From contig NZ_JAMXIA010000002.1 of NCBI RefSeq assembly GCF_025457425.1, positions 124,001 to 188,000 of the forward strand: a DNA stretch of 64,000 nucleotides, given 5' to 3'. Origin of the DNA: Chryseobacterium foetidum. Its GTDB lineage: Bacteria > Bacteroidota > Bacteroidia > Flavobacteriales > Weeksellaceae. Both the position numbers and the translations under genes were made by a program. The notes below the pieces were generated by a model. The model was not told the origin of the DNA, searched no databases, and worked only from the letters and a program-made list of their open reading frames with translations. Positions 1-8,813 of this stretch are shown here, piece by piece (the first letter of the stretch is position 1; every line of letters begins with the position of its first letter).

Positions 1-76
1 ATGATTTTCTTGATCGTAATACCTCTTTAAATGTAAAATTGTTTTGCTGAATGTCTTCTGTCATATTTCTGTTCAT
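1..76 (-). CDS. 5' end of a divergent gene (partial)
   Basis: An open minus-strand frame starts at ATG 76 (in-frame alternative ATG at 64) and runs off the window edge. It begins MNRNMTEDIQQNNFTFKEVL, about 25 residues. The fragment is too short to name. Its head-to-head position with the HxlR-type regulator is typical of the target gene of such a regulator, often an oxidoreductase or NAD(P)-binding protein, but that is inference. It could also be a chance open frame. Confidence 0.4.
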   Translation of the reverse strand, partial: MNRNMTEDIQQNNFTFKEVLRSRKS

Positions 77-179
77 TATTTCAAAATCTATTTTATAACC
101 TTAAACAAAGTTCCGAATAAAATGCTTTACTTTGTATAGTCCTTTCCTCAAGGAAAGTGCATTTAATTTTAGTAATAAT

Positions 180-545
180 ATGGCAGTAAAACGAGGTTAC
201 AACAATTGCATTGACACAATAAAACCGGTACGTGATTTTCTAGATGTTATGAGCGGAAAATGGAAATTTCCAATACTTGTATCTATTGGTGTAGGAAATG
301 ACAGGTTTACTGATATTCAGGACAGTATTCCCGGAATCACTCCCAAGGTTTTAGCGAAAGAATTAAAAGAATTAGAACAGCACGAGCTCATAAAGAGAAC
401 AATTACCAATGATTATCCGGTAAAAATAACTTATACAAGAGAACTTTACGCAGATACACTGACGCCGATAATTTATGCTATGAAAGACTGGGGAATCAAC
501 CATCGTGAAAAAGTTTTTGGTGCCAAAGAGGAAGATAATGGTTAA
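180..545 (+). CDS. HxlR family transcriptional regulator
   Basis: A 121-residue winged-helix regulator of the HxlR type. The usual layout is present: a Cys near the N terminus (NNCIDTIKPVRD), the core DVMSGKWKFPIL helix, the ITPKVLAKELKELEQHELI recognition region and a wing ending in YTRELYADTL. HxlR proteins bind DNA as dimers and often respond to electrophiles or redox change through the N-terminal Cys. I chose ATG 180, giving MAVKRGYNNC, because it fits the family length; the frame stays open upstream to a TTG at 132. A gene may start divergently just upstream and could be its target. Confidence 0.85.
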   Translation: MAVKRGYNNCIDTIKPVRDFLDVMSGKWKFPILVSIGVGNDRFTDIQDSIPGITPKVLAKELKELEQHELIKRTITNDYPVKITYTRELYADTLTPIIYAMKDWGINHREKVFGAKEEDNG

Positions 546-725
546 TATTATATGAAGAATGTTTTCTCTTATAAAAATGCCATAAATTTTAAGGATGTAA
601 AACGTCTATTGGAATAATAATGCTTTTTCAGATCGTTTTTTAAACTATTTCTTGATATTTAATTTAATATTTAAAACTAAATGGTAATATCTATTGTGAA
701 AAAAAATCATACGAGATGATTAATT

Positions 726-1445
726 TTACTTTGCAAAATAATGTATTTTCATAGGTATTCCCAAAATATCTAAATTATTGGTCTCGAAAGAACTGCCAGA
801 ATTTACCATCTCCTCAAGGGTCACTGCCAGGCAGATAGAATCTAAAATATCATCTGCAGAAACATGTTTTCGTCTAAAGTTACGCATCGAATTATTATAG
901 ATCATTTCTGCTTTATCGGAGTAATTGCTTAACACCTGCAATCTTTCCTGCTGACCCTTATCTGTCTTTTTATTGAATTCCATAGATTGGTGATTGTTCA
1001 AAAAATGGAACGCAACCTCAGGATGTGATTCTTTGATTTTATCTACAAGGCTTCGGTTACTTTGTAAAAGTTGATCGACTTCTCTGATTTTTGGAACTAT
1101 ACCCCAGGATTGTTTGGAAATCCCTTTATTAATTATTTCTTTATTTATCTGATTAGCTTCTTCATATGATGAAGCATATATTGCCTCCCGACACGGCACT
1201 GAAAACAGACTCGCTTTTCTTTTTTTGGATAAAATTTTTCGGTTTAGCATTTCGCAATTTCTTTCAGTAAGATCAACATTGGCGAGACCAACAGGCATAT
1301 CAATCATGAACATGCTGTTTTCAGGATAAAAACGTATCAGATCTGCCAGACTTTTAAAGAGGTTTGCAGAACTGCAATTCAATGAAACAGCTACCCATCC
1401 ATACTTACAGCCATCAATCCCTATTAATTTTTTGCATTTTGCCAA
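726..1445 (-). CDS. DUF429 family protein (RNase H-like fold)
   Basis: A 239-residue protein with the DUF429 pattern: an N-terminal GIDGCKYGW strand with an acidic residue, an internal MIDMPVGL motif, a conserved central SVPCREAIYA segment and a C-terminal ADDILDSICLAV acidic helix. The family is predicted to be an RNase H-like nuclease, but no reaction has been established as far as I know. The start lies 56 bp from the divergent kinase gene, so the two probably share an intergenic promoter region. No signal peptide or membrane segment is seen, so it should be cytoplasmic. Confidence 0.8.
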   Translation of the reverse strand: MAKCKKLIGIDGCKYGWVAVSLNCSSANLFKSLADLIRFYPENSMFMIDMPVGLANVDLTERNCEMLNRKILSKKRKASLFSVPCREAIYASSYEEANQINKEIINKGISKQSWGIVPKIREVDQLLQSNRSLVDKIKESHPEVAFHFLNNHQSMEFNKKTDKGQQERLQVLSNYSDKAEMIYNNSMRNFRRKHVSADDILDSICLAVTLEEMVNSGSSFETNNLDILGIPMKIHYFAK

Positions 1446-1501
1446 AATCTAATGTAATTTAGATGGTAAATATAATCACTTTAAATTACTGACTAAAAAT
1501 T

Positions 1502-3010
1502 ATGATAATAGGATTAGATATTGGTACGTCGTCTACAAAAGCCGTTGCATTTGACCTGAAAGGCAAAGTCCTGGCAATACAAAGTATATCTTATCCTATA
1601 CTGAATCCTCTGGAAGGACATTACGAACAGGATCCTGAGGTTATTTTTAAGGCGTGTATTGAGTCGATTGCGCGTGTAATGAATGAATTACAGGATCCTT
1701 ATAAGATGCTGAAGCCTGTATGTGTTTCTGTTAGCAGTGCCATGCATGGACTGATAGCTGTTGACGAATCAGGCAGTCCACTCACGAATTGCATTATCTG
1801 GGCTGACCGGAGAAGTGAAGATATAGCTAACGGATTGAAGACAAATGAAGAAGGAAGAATATTATATCAACAGATCGGAACGCCCATTCATCCCATGACT
1901 TTGCTTTGCAAACTAATATGGATGAAATCCTGTGATGAAAAAGTGTTTATCCGGTCTCATAAATTTATTGGTATTAAGGAATTTCTTTTTTACCGACTCT
2001 TTGGGATCTATGTGGTTGATCATTCCATTGCATCGGCTACGGGATTGTTTGACATACATAAGTTAGTATGGTCTGATTTAGCACTGAATTTGGCAGGAAT
2101 CTCTGCCGAACAACTGTCTGCACCTGTACCGATTGATTATGTTCTCACATTGCAAAACCGAAACACAGCAGCCTCGATGCGCATCCCAGAAGGTACTACG
2201 TTTGTTATCGGTGGTAGCGACGGATGTCTGGCTAATCTGGGAGTTGGAGCTATAGAACCAGGAGTGGCTTCTGTAACTGTTGGTACCAGCGGAGCTATAC
2301 GGGTTGCCTCTTCGCTGCCAAATCCGGAGCAAAAACAACGGTTATTCAGTTATCTTCTCAGACCGAATGAGTATATAATTGGAGGAGCTGTTAATAATGG
2401 TGGTGTTTTGCGAAATTGGTTCCGAAATACCTTCTTAAACGAATCGACCATAAAAATAAAGGATGAGGATTTTACCCATTTTTTAAACGAAATGATAGAT
2501 TCAGTTGCTCCAGGATCAGAAGGCTTGATTTTTTTACCATATATAACTGGTGAGCGTGCTCCGCACTGGAATTCCAATGCAAAAGGAGTTTATTTTGGAA
2601 TACAGTTGCACCACACCTCTGCCCACTTTGCACGGGCAATGATGGAGGGCATGCTGTTCGCCATCTACAGTGTTGGAATTGCGTTGGAGGAAAATACCGG
2701 TTCAATTCAAAAGATCTATGTAAGTGGCGGTTTAGCGCGGTCACAGAATTTGATTCAAATGTTAGCAGACATTTTTAACAAACCCGTTTTCATTAAAGAT
2801 ACAGTGGAAAGCTCCGCATGGGGAGCTGCACTAATAGGTATGGAAGCATTAGGAATTACGCTGAAGCAGCCTTTAGAAGAGTACACAGCAGCAGATATAA
2901 CAGACGACAATGAACAAATGTATGAGCCGAATAAGCAAAATCATGCAGTGTACTTAAAAAATTTCAAACAGTTTCAGAGACTTTATGATAAGCTGGAAGA
3001 CGAGTTTTAA
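1502..3010 (+). CDS. FGGY-family carbohydrate kinase, probably gluconokinase
   Basis: A 502-residue FGGY sugar kinase. The N-terminal phosphate loop GLDIGTSSTKAVAFD (residues 4-18) is followed by the substrate-domain motifs SSAMHGL and IIWADRRS. The C-terminal ATPase domain carries VTVGTSGAIR, LPYITGERAPHW and the adenosine motif SGGLARS. Overall it is closest to FGGY gluconokinases, which phosphorylate gluconate to 6-phosphogluconate; xylulokinase is the main alternative. It is full length and intact. A decayed copy of its last ~60 codons plus about 11 bp of downstream sequence lies at 46.14-46.35 kb. Confidence 0.85.
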   Translation: MIIGLDIGTSSTKAVAFDLKGKVLAIQSISYPILNPLEGHYEQDPEVIFKACIESIARVMNELQDPYKMLKPVCVSVSSAMHGLIAVDESGSPLTNCIIWADRRSEDIANGLKTNEEGRILYQQIGTPIHPMTLLCKLIWMKSCDEKVFIRSHKFIGIKEFLFYRLFGIYVVDHSIASATGLFDIHKLVWSDLALNLAGISAEQLSAPVPIDYVLTLQNRNTAASMRIPEGTTFVIGGSDGCLANLGVGAIEPGVASVTVGTSGAIRVASSLPNPEQKQRLFSYLLRPNEYIIGGAVNNGGVLRNWFRNTFLNESTIKIKDEDFTHFLNEMIDSVAPGSEGLIFLPYITGERAPHWNSNAKGVYFGIQLHHTSAHFARAMMEGMLFAIYSVGIALEENTGSIQKIYVSGGLARSQNLIQMLADIFNKPVFIKDTVESSAWGAALIGMEALGITLKQPLEEYTAADITDDNEQMYEPNKQNHAVYLKNFKQFQRLYDKLEDEF

Positions 3011-3082
3011 TTATATATCGATGTTTGAGATTGATTTAAAATCACCTTCTCAGTTTAGTTGATGCAATAATAAATTCCGATG

Positions 3083-3355
3083 CTAATTAATTTCGTCTTC
3101 CTTTGCCTGCATAGCACTGTTTAGAATCTGTTCAGCTTCTGAGAAAAATACGTTAACCGATATTTCAAACCCATTTTGCATGAAAAAAGTAACGTGCCCG
3201 TCATTACTGTAGCTTAAAAAAATAATATTATCTACATTTATCAAAACCGGCTTACCTAAAACTTTAGCTCCTTCAGGAGAATTGGGTTTTTTAATACTTA
3301 AAATAACTCTTTGACTTATATAAATCAATCCGGAATTACTGCATTTTAACCTCAT
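3083..3355 (-). CDS. small hypothetical protein
   Basis: A 90-residue cytoplasmic-looking protein I do not recognise. Its middle part (VLINVDNIIFLSYSNDGHV, then FFMQNGFEISV) is a run of short beta strands, loosely like the FlbD or LytTR-type pattern of a positional strand, a Gly turn and a repeated Val-rich strand. That is a resemblance only. It ends with a charged helix. It lies tail-to-tail with the sugar kinase, 72 bp away. No motif allows a function to be assigned. Confidence 0.55.
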   Translation of the reverse strand: MRLKCSNSGLIYISQRVILSIKKPNSPEGAKVLGKPVLINVDNIIFLSYSNDGHVTFFMQNGFEISVNVFFSEAEQILNSAMQAKEDEIN

Positions 3356-3658
3356 AGAACAAATTTAAACTTTTATTTTTAAACCGATTTAATGCGTTTA
3401 AATCCAAGTGAATGAAAAAAGTATTGAATCATTTTTCAGATTTAATTTATTTGTTTTAAAATCTTCTTTTGCAGTGGAGCTGGTTCATGTACTTGAAAAT
3501 AACTAAAAGTTTATTAATGTGTCATGGTAACTTTCTGTCTTCCCGTACCAAAGGAAAAATAATTAATAAGGTCGTGAAAATTTGAAAAATCGTGTACAAT
3601 CTTACAGCATGAATATTTATATACGCAAAATGTACTGTCGAATCTTCAAAAAACGTTA

Positions 3659-3823
3659 CTACGTTGTAAGTGAATGGAATAGTGGTGTAATAACCATTTC
3701 CCTTCCCGCTCTAAATTTCCCGTCATCAATCCAATATGTTTGAATGATAGTTGAAGACACGCTTATAATTGGTAAAAATGAAATAAGTAAAACGCCTAAA
3801 ATAAGAAAAAATGTTTGATTCAA
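3659..3823 (-). CDS. possible small single-span membrane protein (TTG start)
   Basis: A 54-codon frame opens with TTG immediately after an in-frame stop; there is no ATG. The peptide starts with a strongly hydrophobic stretch (residues 4-22, FFLILGVLLISFLPIISVS) followed by a polar tail with WIDDGKFRAGREM. It sits just downstream of the secreted-protein gene at 3858 on the same strand. It could be a real small membrane protein or the remnant of a larger gene. It is the only coding signal in the 3356-3857 gap. Confidence 0.25.
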   Translation of the reverse strand: MNQTFFLILGVLLISFLPIISVSSTIIQTYWIDDGKFRAGREMVITPLFHSLTT

Positions 3824-3857
3824 ATAATGTTATTTAGGTTTTGTATTAATATTTGAG

Positions 3858-5735
3858 TTAATTCTTTATAAATTTTTCACGTACCGTAGTTTTTGCGGTT
3901 TTTAATTTTATAATATAGACGCCTTTATTTAAATGACTTGTATCAACCGAAGATTTTTCCAAAGCTAAATTTCCGGTTTTTACGAGCTGACCGGATGAAG
4001 AGTAAATTTCAAAAGATTTTAAAGCTACTTTGCTGTTGATATGTAGAACATCGCGTACTGGGTTTGGGTATATACTGATTTCTGCCGGAGCTGATGTCTC
4101 ATCAAGTGACAGCGGTCCGCAGGCCGATTTTGCCAGTTTGGAAATGAAAAACTGGGATTTCCCACTGTTTCCAGCTGCTATGAGTGTATTTACCCCATCC
4201 GAGGGATCTGTAAAAAGCTGGCTGTGAAACAGGCCGCCCAGTACATAATTACCGTCATTATCCACGGCAATTGCCGAAAGCTCATCCTGAAAACCAAAGT
4301 TGCCCTGTATTTCATGGGTTCCGAGTACGTCGCCTGTATCCTTATTAAGTCTTACCAGTAAAGGATCTGCAAGGTCATTTTGTGCTCTGGTCATTTGATA
4401 CGTTCCCCATTTGTCACCAATTGCGCCTTTGATAAATGCCAGCTCATTACCATTAAGTGCCAGAGAACCTCTCATAAACCGGTATCCCATGGGTGCCGTA
4501 GGGGTTAATCCATCGTGAATCTTCGACCACTGTACCGTTCCGGAAGAATTCATCTTCAGCACAAAAGGATTGATCCCGCTGTTGAAAGGTAAAGGGAAAC
4601 TGTAGGTTCCAAACGTAGCGATAGCTGTAGGGGCTATTCCCCTGTAATAATATCCGGAAAGATAAATATTGGATTCATCATCTTTTACAAGTCCGAATAT
4701 TTTATCGTCCTGATAGATGGAATTAGGTGTATTGAACTCTTTTCTCCAGATTTCATTTCCATTGGAAGCATTTAGGGCCAGCATAAATCCTTCATTATTA
4801 AAAGGAACAGAATTATAGGAAAAAGGAAACGGGCTCCCGTAACTTGAACTTCTTGAGCCTGCAATGTAGTACCTGTCCAGAGTCTCATCATACAGCATAT
4901 TTATCTTGCCTCCGCCAACAGCTGATGCCAGAGTCCCTGAGACAGGCAGTAAAACCGGATTTGTTGCCAGAGTCATATTTCCATTACTGTTATTGAATTT
5001 TACAAGATAATACTGAAATGTATTAGTAAAAGTTGAAGGCACCGTTATCATTCCGTCAAGGTGCGTTCCTGCAGCAAAACCCAAAACCGCATGAATATTT
5101 TTAGAGCTGTCCATACACCACACCCCATTATCAGCGAATCTTACCGAATAACTTACATTGCCCTGCAGAGGCTTTTGCCATGCTAATGTTCCGTTTGAAG
5201 TATTATACTTTAAAAGGAATGCCGTATTGATCCCTGGATCAGGATCGGAGCTGTCGTACGCAACATTTACTACAGGCAGAGCAGTACTGGTATCAAAGTG
5301 AGTCGCAGTATACGTTGCAGGCGCACTAATGTTGGCCTGATTTACAACATTAGCCATAATATAAAGTCCTCCGTTATTATCGGTTTCAAGTTTCCATGCA
5401 CTTTCTCCATCGCCATAACCGCCAATAGTTTGGCTCCAGCGAATATTTCCCAGACAATCAGTCGAAAATAACAGCAAATCCCTGGAACCGTAATGCGTTA
5501 CCGGTTGACCGTCGAGCTGCGGAGTACCCTGAAATACAGAAGAAAGATAATAGTAATTGTTTTGGTTATCCACCGCTACGCTACGAATCATCTCATCAGT
5601 AGTCTCATTAAATCCGATACCACTGGAACCACTGTTTCCGCCACCTTGCCTGACCCATTGCCACTCATAGGTCTGAGAAAATGCGGCTAGGGGTGTTAAT
5701 AAAAAGAGGAGCTTAAAGTAAAAATGAGTATTCAT
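3858..5735 (-). CDS. T9SS-secreted repeat protein with type A sorting domain
   Basis: A 625-residue protein with a signal peptide (cleavage likely after residue 21, PLAAFSQ) and an N-terminal WQW motif. The long body consists of repeats in which DNxGxxY/IYLSGYY-type strands recur, as in beta-propeller repeat proteins (for example DNDGNYVLGG). The C-terminal ~75 residues are a type A T9SS sorting domain (SIYPNPVRDVL, then GVYIIKL and a basic end). It should cross the inner membrane by Sec, the outer membrane by T9SS, and end up on the surface or released. A full-length paralogue is at 26705-28579. Its ligand is unknown. Confidence 0.85.
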   Translation of the reverse strand: MNTHFYFKLLFLLTPLAAFSQTYEWQWVRQGGGNSGSSGIGFNETTDEMIRSVAVDNQNNYYYLSSVFQGTPQLDGQPVTHYGSRDLLLFSTDCLGNIRWSQTIGGYGDGESAWKLETDNNGGLYIMANVVNQANISAPATYTATHFDTSTALPVVNVAYDSSDPDPGINTAFLLKYNTSNGTLAWQKPLQGNVSYSVRFADNGVWCMDSSKNIHAVLGFAAGTHLDGMITVPSTFTNTFQYYLVKFNNSNGNMTLATNPVLLPVSGTLASAVGGGKINMLYDETLDRYYIAGSRSSSYGSPFPFSYNSVPFNNEGFMLALNASNGNEIWRKEFNTPNSIYQDDKIFGLVKDDESNIYLSGYYYRGIAPTAIATFGTYSFPLPFNSGINPFVLKMNSSGTVQWSKIHDGLTPTAPMGYRFMRGSLALNGNELAFIKGAIGDKWGTYQMTRAQNDLADPLLVRLNKDTGDVLGTHEIQGNFGFQDELSAIAVDNDGNYVLGGLFHSQLFTDPSDGVNTLIAAGNSGKSQFFISKLAKSACGPLSLDETSAPAEISIYPNPVRDVLHINSKVALKSFEIYSSSGQLVKTGNLALEKSSVDTSHLNKGVYIIKLKTAKTTVREKFIKN

Positions 5736-6074
5736 GGTAATTTGGTTTTAAAATATCTGATAAAAATAATATTTTTTTTAGATATTTCAGTAGTAGAGGA
5801 TTTAATTTTCTGCAAAAATAAAAAATCTCATTATGAATGTAGACATAAATATTTAATGTATCACAGCAGTATAAAATAATTGGTTCTTTTAACAGTTTTG
5901 TGAGATAGTATATGTCTTATTACTCTGAAAAGTATTTTTTTTAAATCCCCGGCTAATCCACAGTTGCACACAGACTTTATTTAAAAAAATATTGTTGAGC
6001 AAACTCTGCCAAAAGGATAGTGACCTCTTTTAGGACTCCTTTTTGTTATATAGAGTTTATTAAAAATCAACATT
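5736..6074. other. intergenic region, no gene seen
   Basis: This 339-bp, very AT-rich stretch separates two divergently transcribed genes and must hold both promoters. I found no convincing TAnnTTTG element at a fitting distance on either strand, and no hairpin or open frame with a recognisable product. Confidence 0.5.
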
Positions 6075-6668
6075 ATGTTCGATACTCAATTATTTGAAAT
6101 GTACTCCAAATATCTCCCTTACAATGTGAAAACTGACAAAGGTATTTTGTGCGGTTTGATCAATGGCGACAAGGCTCTTACAAAGAACGACAATGGTGAA
6201 ATCACAGAATACCACATACAGGATATCAAACTTCATCTCAATCCAATTGAAAAACTTATTGACGAAGTTGATGAAATGTATGGAACTAAAATTACTCCTA
6301 TACTGGAATTGGCAATTATCGGGGAAGGAGGACCCATATGGGTTCCTAAAGTAAAAGGATTTTTTGATGGTGATCATTATATTTGCGGGGTGCGGTACCG
6401 TAATCACCTGAACGAATTTAAGGCTTTGACTTTTTCAAGTAAAAATGGATTTCTTACATTTTCAACTACGGAAGAAGATGTAAAAGAAGAGCGTAAAATA
6501 ATTCAGACAAAACATACTCAACATATGTATGAAACATTATTTGAATTACACATAAATCTTTACGATACCAATATGTACTACTCCGCATATCTGGACAAAT
6601 CCAGATATATAATTAAAGAAAATATTAATACTCAATACAGGGAAACTCAAGTTGGAATTGATCTTTAA
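6075..6668 (+). CDS. hypothetical protein, possibly phage- or island-derived
   Basis: A 197-residue soluble protein I do not recognise. It has no signal peptide or membrane span. Visible features are a DIKLHLNPIEKLIDEV segment, a central hydrophobic PILELAIIG strand and an aromatic-rich GFFDGDHYICGVRYRN region. The N-terminal TKDG-then-'DIKLHLxP' arrangement is reminiscent of small proteins in Bacteroidetes prophages, but this is an impression. It is a single gene with over 330 bp of non-coding sequence on each side, near the umuDC/SRAP module. Confidence 0.6.
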   Translation: MFDTQLFEMYSKYLPYNVKTDKGILCGLINGDKALTKNDNGEITEYHIQDIKLHLNPIEKLIDEVDEMYGTKITPILELAIIGEGGPIWVPKVKGFFDGDHYICGVRYRNHLNEFKALTFSSKNGFLTFSTTEEDVKEERKIIQTKHTQHMYETLFELHINLYDTNMYYSAYLDKSRYIIKENINTQYRETQVGIDL

Positions 6669-6828
6669 AAAATAGGAATAATTTAAATGGTACTTTTTTT
6701 TAATAAGTAGATTTTTTTATGATGCATATTTTCAATAAACGGATCATCATGCGTCATGTTTCAGGCATAGTCAGGCCTCGGGAAAACTTCTTTGTTATTT
6801 TCAGTGGTATATTAAAGAAAAGCCTGAT

Positions 6829-6921
6829 CTAATTTAGATTTTTTAAATATTCATTGTCAAAAGTCACAGGATGTTCGGCCTCTTTTTGCCATGTTGCACG
6901 GAAAAAGTCATCGAATTTCAT
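6829..6921 (-). CDS. very short open frame, gene or remnant unclear
   Basis: A 30-codon ATG frame encodes MKFDDFFRATWQKE..., ending in FDNEYLKNLN. Its residue composition looks protein-like, but it is too short to assign. It may be the N-terminal scrap of a lost gene or a true micro-protein. It is the only coding hint in the 6669-7036 gap, which otherwise looks empty. Confidence 0.2.
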   Translation of the reverse strand: MKFDDFFRATWQKEAEHPVTFDNEYLKNLN

Positions 6922-7036
6922 TACCTTTTGATTTGGTAATTTTGCATGAATTCAAATATATTTCATACATTATTGCGTCTGGCGATTCTGCCATGTTTTG
7001 TAGAATGACAATAGTTACTTTATTCAATCCACAGGT

Positions 7037-7498
7037 CTAAAAGTTGAGTGATTCTATATCCCTGAATATAGTTTTTACAACGCCCCTGGTTTCCACAATT
7101 TCTTCAGCGCCAATCGCTATTTCCGGAAACTCGTTATTTAATGGTGTCAGACAATTCTTCTCCAGATCAATTTTCTTTGCCGAAAACCCTTCTCCGGAAA
7201 TGTATACTATAGCCAAATCACCATTCTGAACAATTGCGTCGGATCGAATAATCATGTAATCTCCAGGCATTATGAACGGATAATTTGACATTCCTTTTGC
7301 CCTGCCGATAAATGTTGCTTCTGGCTTTGAAAGAAACTTTTCGTCGAGACTTATACGTTTGCCCGAAAAATCTTCTGCGGGCGACGGAAAACCATTGGCG
7401 ATGTTATTATGGACTTCCACATAATATCTGTCACCATCTTTTTTTACAGGAAAAAATTCAATTTCACTGTAAATATTTTCTGCTTTTTTTAATATCAT
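7037..7498 (-). CDS. umuD: UmuD-like S24 peptidase, translesion polymerase subunit
   Basis: A 153-residue S24/LexA-fold protein. In the family, RecA-assisted self-cleavage yields UmuD', which joins UmuC in polymerase V. The NGFPSPAEDF motif (residues 35-44) matches the UmuD cleavage region. The expected catalytic pair is present as Ser71 (KGMS) and Lys108/109 (SAKKIDL). The scissile dipeptide would be Asn35-Gly36, whereas Ala-Gly or Cys-Gly is usual, and the N-terminal arm is about ten residues longer than in E. coli. Its stop overlaps the umuC start by 4 bp, so the two are translationally coupled. Confidence 0.85.
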   Translation of the reverse strand: MILKKAENIYSEIEFFPVKKDGDRYYVEVHNNIANGFPSPAEDFSGKRISLDEKFLSKPEATFIGRAKGMSNYPFIMPGDYMIIRSDAIVQNGDLAIVYISGEGFSAKKIDLEKNCLTPLNNEFPEIAIGAEEIVETRGVVKTIFRDIESLNF

Positions 7499-8751
7499 GA
7501 TATTTCAATAAGATCATTCCACTTGGTCGTATAACACTTTGAAAGCCTTTCCCGAAGCATTTTTTCTCTTTTCTTCAGATCATTGGATGCAAGTGTTACC
7601 ACGGGATCCATTTTGGAAATATTCAACTGATCCAATACCTTCATCAGTTTTTCATGTTTCGGACTTTCATTAAAAAATAAATTTCCCTGTTTGTATGGTT
7701 CCGGAGTAATTTCGTGAACAACAACACCTGTTTTTTTGTAACCGTAATTTGCTTTATAAATGATGTCCAAAGCTCTCTTTGCATATTTAGCTATTGTAAT
7801 ATCGGAATTCGATGCAAAAGGTAGATTGATGATGACTTTGTTTGCGTACTGCATTTCATGCACTTTAAATTGATTTGTAATCACAAATACTTCAACTTTA
7901 CTGCAGTATGACTGTTCTCTTCTAAGTTTTTCGGCGCACCTGGTGGCATACGTTGAAACTCTTTCACAAAGATTTTCGTACAGATATTCATCCTTTGCAA
8001 AACTTCTGGTTGTTGCGATTGCTTTTTTCCTTTCAGTTTCTTCGAGATCTAAATAATTAAAACCGGATAGTTCTTTTTTAAGCCTCAATCCAACAATACT
8101 CAATTCTTTCTGGATGGTATAATCATCGATTTGTGTAAAATCGTAAGCTGTTTTACACCCCCAAGCAATCAACTTCCTTGAAAGCTGCCGGCCAATTCCC
8201 CAAACGTCTTCTATTGGCAACCATTTTAAAGCTTTGATCCTTTTTTCATCAGTATCAATGACATAAACTCCGTTCCACCGGTCTGAAAATTTCTTGGCAA
8301 TTTTATTAGCCACCTTCGCTAAAGCTTTGGTTGGAGCAAAACCAACAGAGACAGGAATCCAGCAGTTTTTGCGAATCGTAATTCTCATTTTCTGACCGTA
8401 ATCATCCAGATTATAGTTTTCGAAACCGGTAAATTTCAGAAAAATTTCGTCTATCGAATAAACTTCAACTTCCGGAGAAAAACCTGAGAGGGTATTCATC
8501 ACTCTTTTACTCATGTCATCATACAACTCATAGTTGCTGGAAAAAATATGAAGATCTTTGTTTTTCTCAAAGTCTTTCAGCATAAACGCGGGTAATCCCA
8601 TTTTAATACCCAGGTCTTTAGCTTCATTGCTTCGGGCAATAACACATCCATCGTTATTCGACAGAACAACAACAGGTTTTCCGTTAAGCTCCGGCCGGAA
8701 GGCTCTTTCGGAAGATGCGTAGAAATTATTACAGTCGACTAAAGCAAACAT
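7495..8751 (-). CDS. umuC: Y-family DNA polymerase UmuC
   Basis: A 418-residue error-prone polymerase that copies past DNA lesions. It opens with the palm motif ALVDCNNFYASSERAF, followed by VLSNNDGCVIARS, and carries the catalytic SIDEIFL acidic motif. The little-finger domain and the C-terminal DUF4113-like tail follow. Length and motif order match the UmuC/DinP family, and no lesion is seen. umuD overlaps its 3' end by 4 bp in the same direction. The order here is umuC first and umuD second, the reverse of E. coli, if transcribed from the divergent region at 8752-8813. Confidence 0.92.
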   Translation of the reverse strand: MFALVDCNNFYASSERAFRPELNGKPVVVLSNNDGCVIARSNEAKDLGIKMGLPAFMLKDFEKNKDLHIFSSNYELYDDMSKRVMNTLSGFSPEVEVYSIDEIFLKFTGFENYNLDDYGQKMRITIRKNCWIPVSVGFAPTKALAKVANKIAKKFSDRWNGVYVIDTDEKRIKALKWLPIEDVWGIGRQLSRKLIAWGCKTAYDFTQIDDYTIQKELSIVGLRLKKELSGFNYLDLEETERKKAIATTRSFAKDEYLYENLCERVSTYATRCAEKLRREQSYCSKVEVFVITNQFKVHEMQYANKVIINLPFASNSDITIAKYAKRALDIIYKANYGYKKTGVVVHEITPEPYKQGNLFFNESPKHEKLMKVLDQLNISKMDPVVTLASNDLKKREKMLRERLSKCYTTKWNDLIEIS

Positions 8752-8813
8752 TTGAAATCGGGAATGAATTTTGGTGTAAAGTTATAGAATTTTTAACCCT
8801 AAAAACATACCAT
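8752..8813. promoter_or_regulatory. shared divergent promoter of umuC-umuD and the SRAP gene
   Basis: Only 62 bp separate the divergent starts of umuC and the SRAP gene, so both promoters and any SOS operator must be packed here. On the minus strand TAACTTTA is a one-mismatch version of TAnnTTTG. I cannot identify a LexA box with confidence. Co-control of the two damage-response genes is inference from the arrangement. Confidence 0.5.

Noticed and set aside
2078-2744. Minus-strand open frames inside the sugar kinase
   Set aside because: They are antisense to an intact, motif-complete kinase and have no recognisable product.
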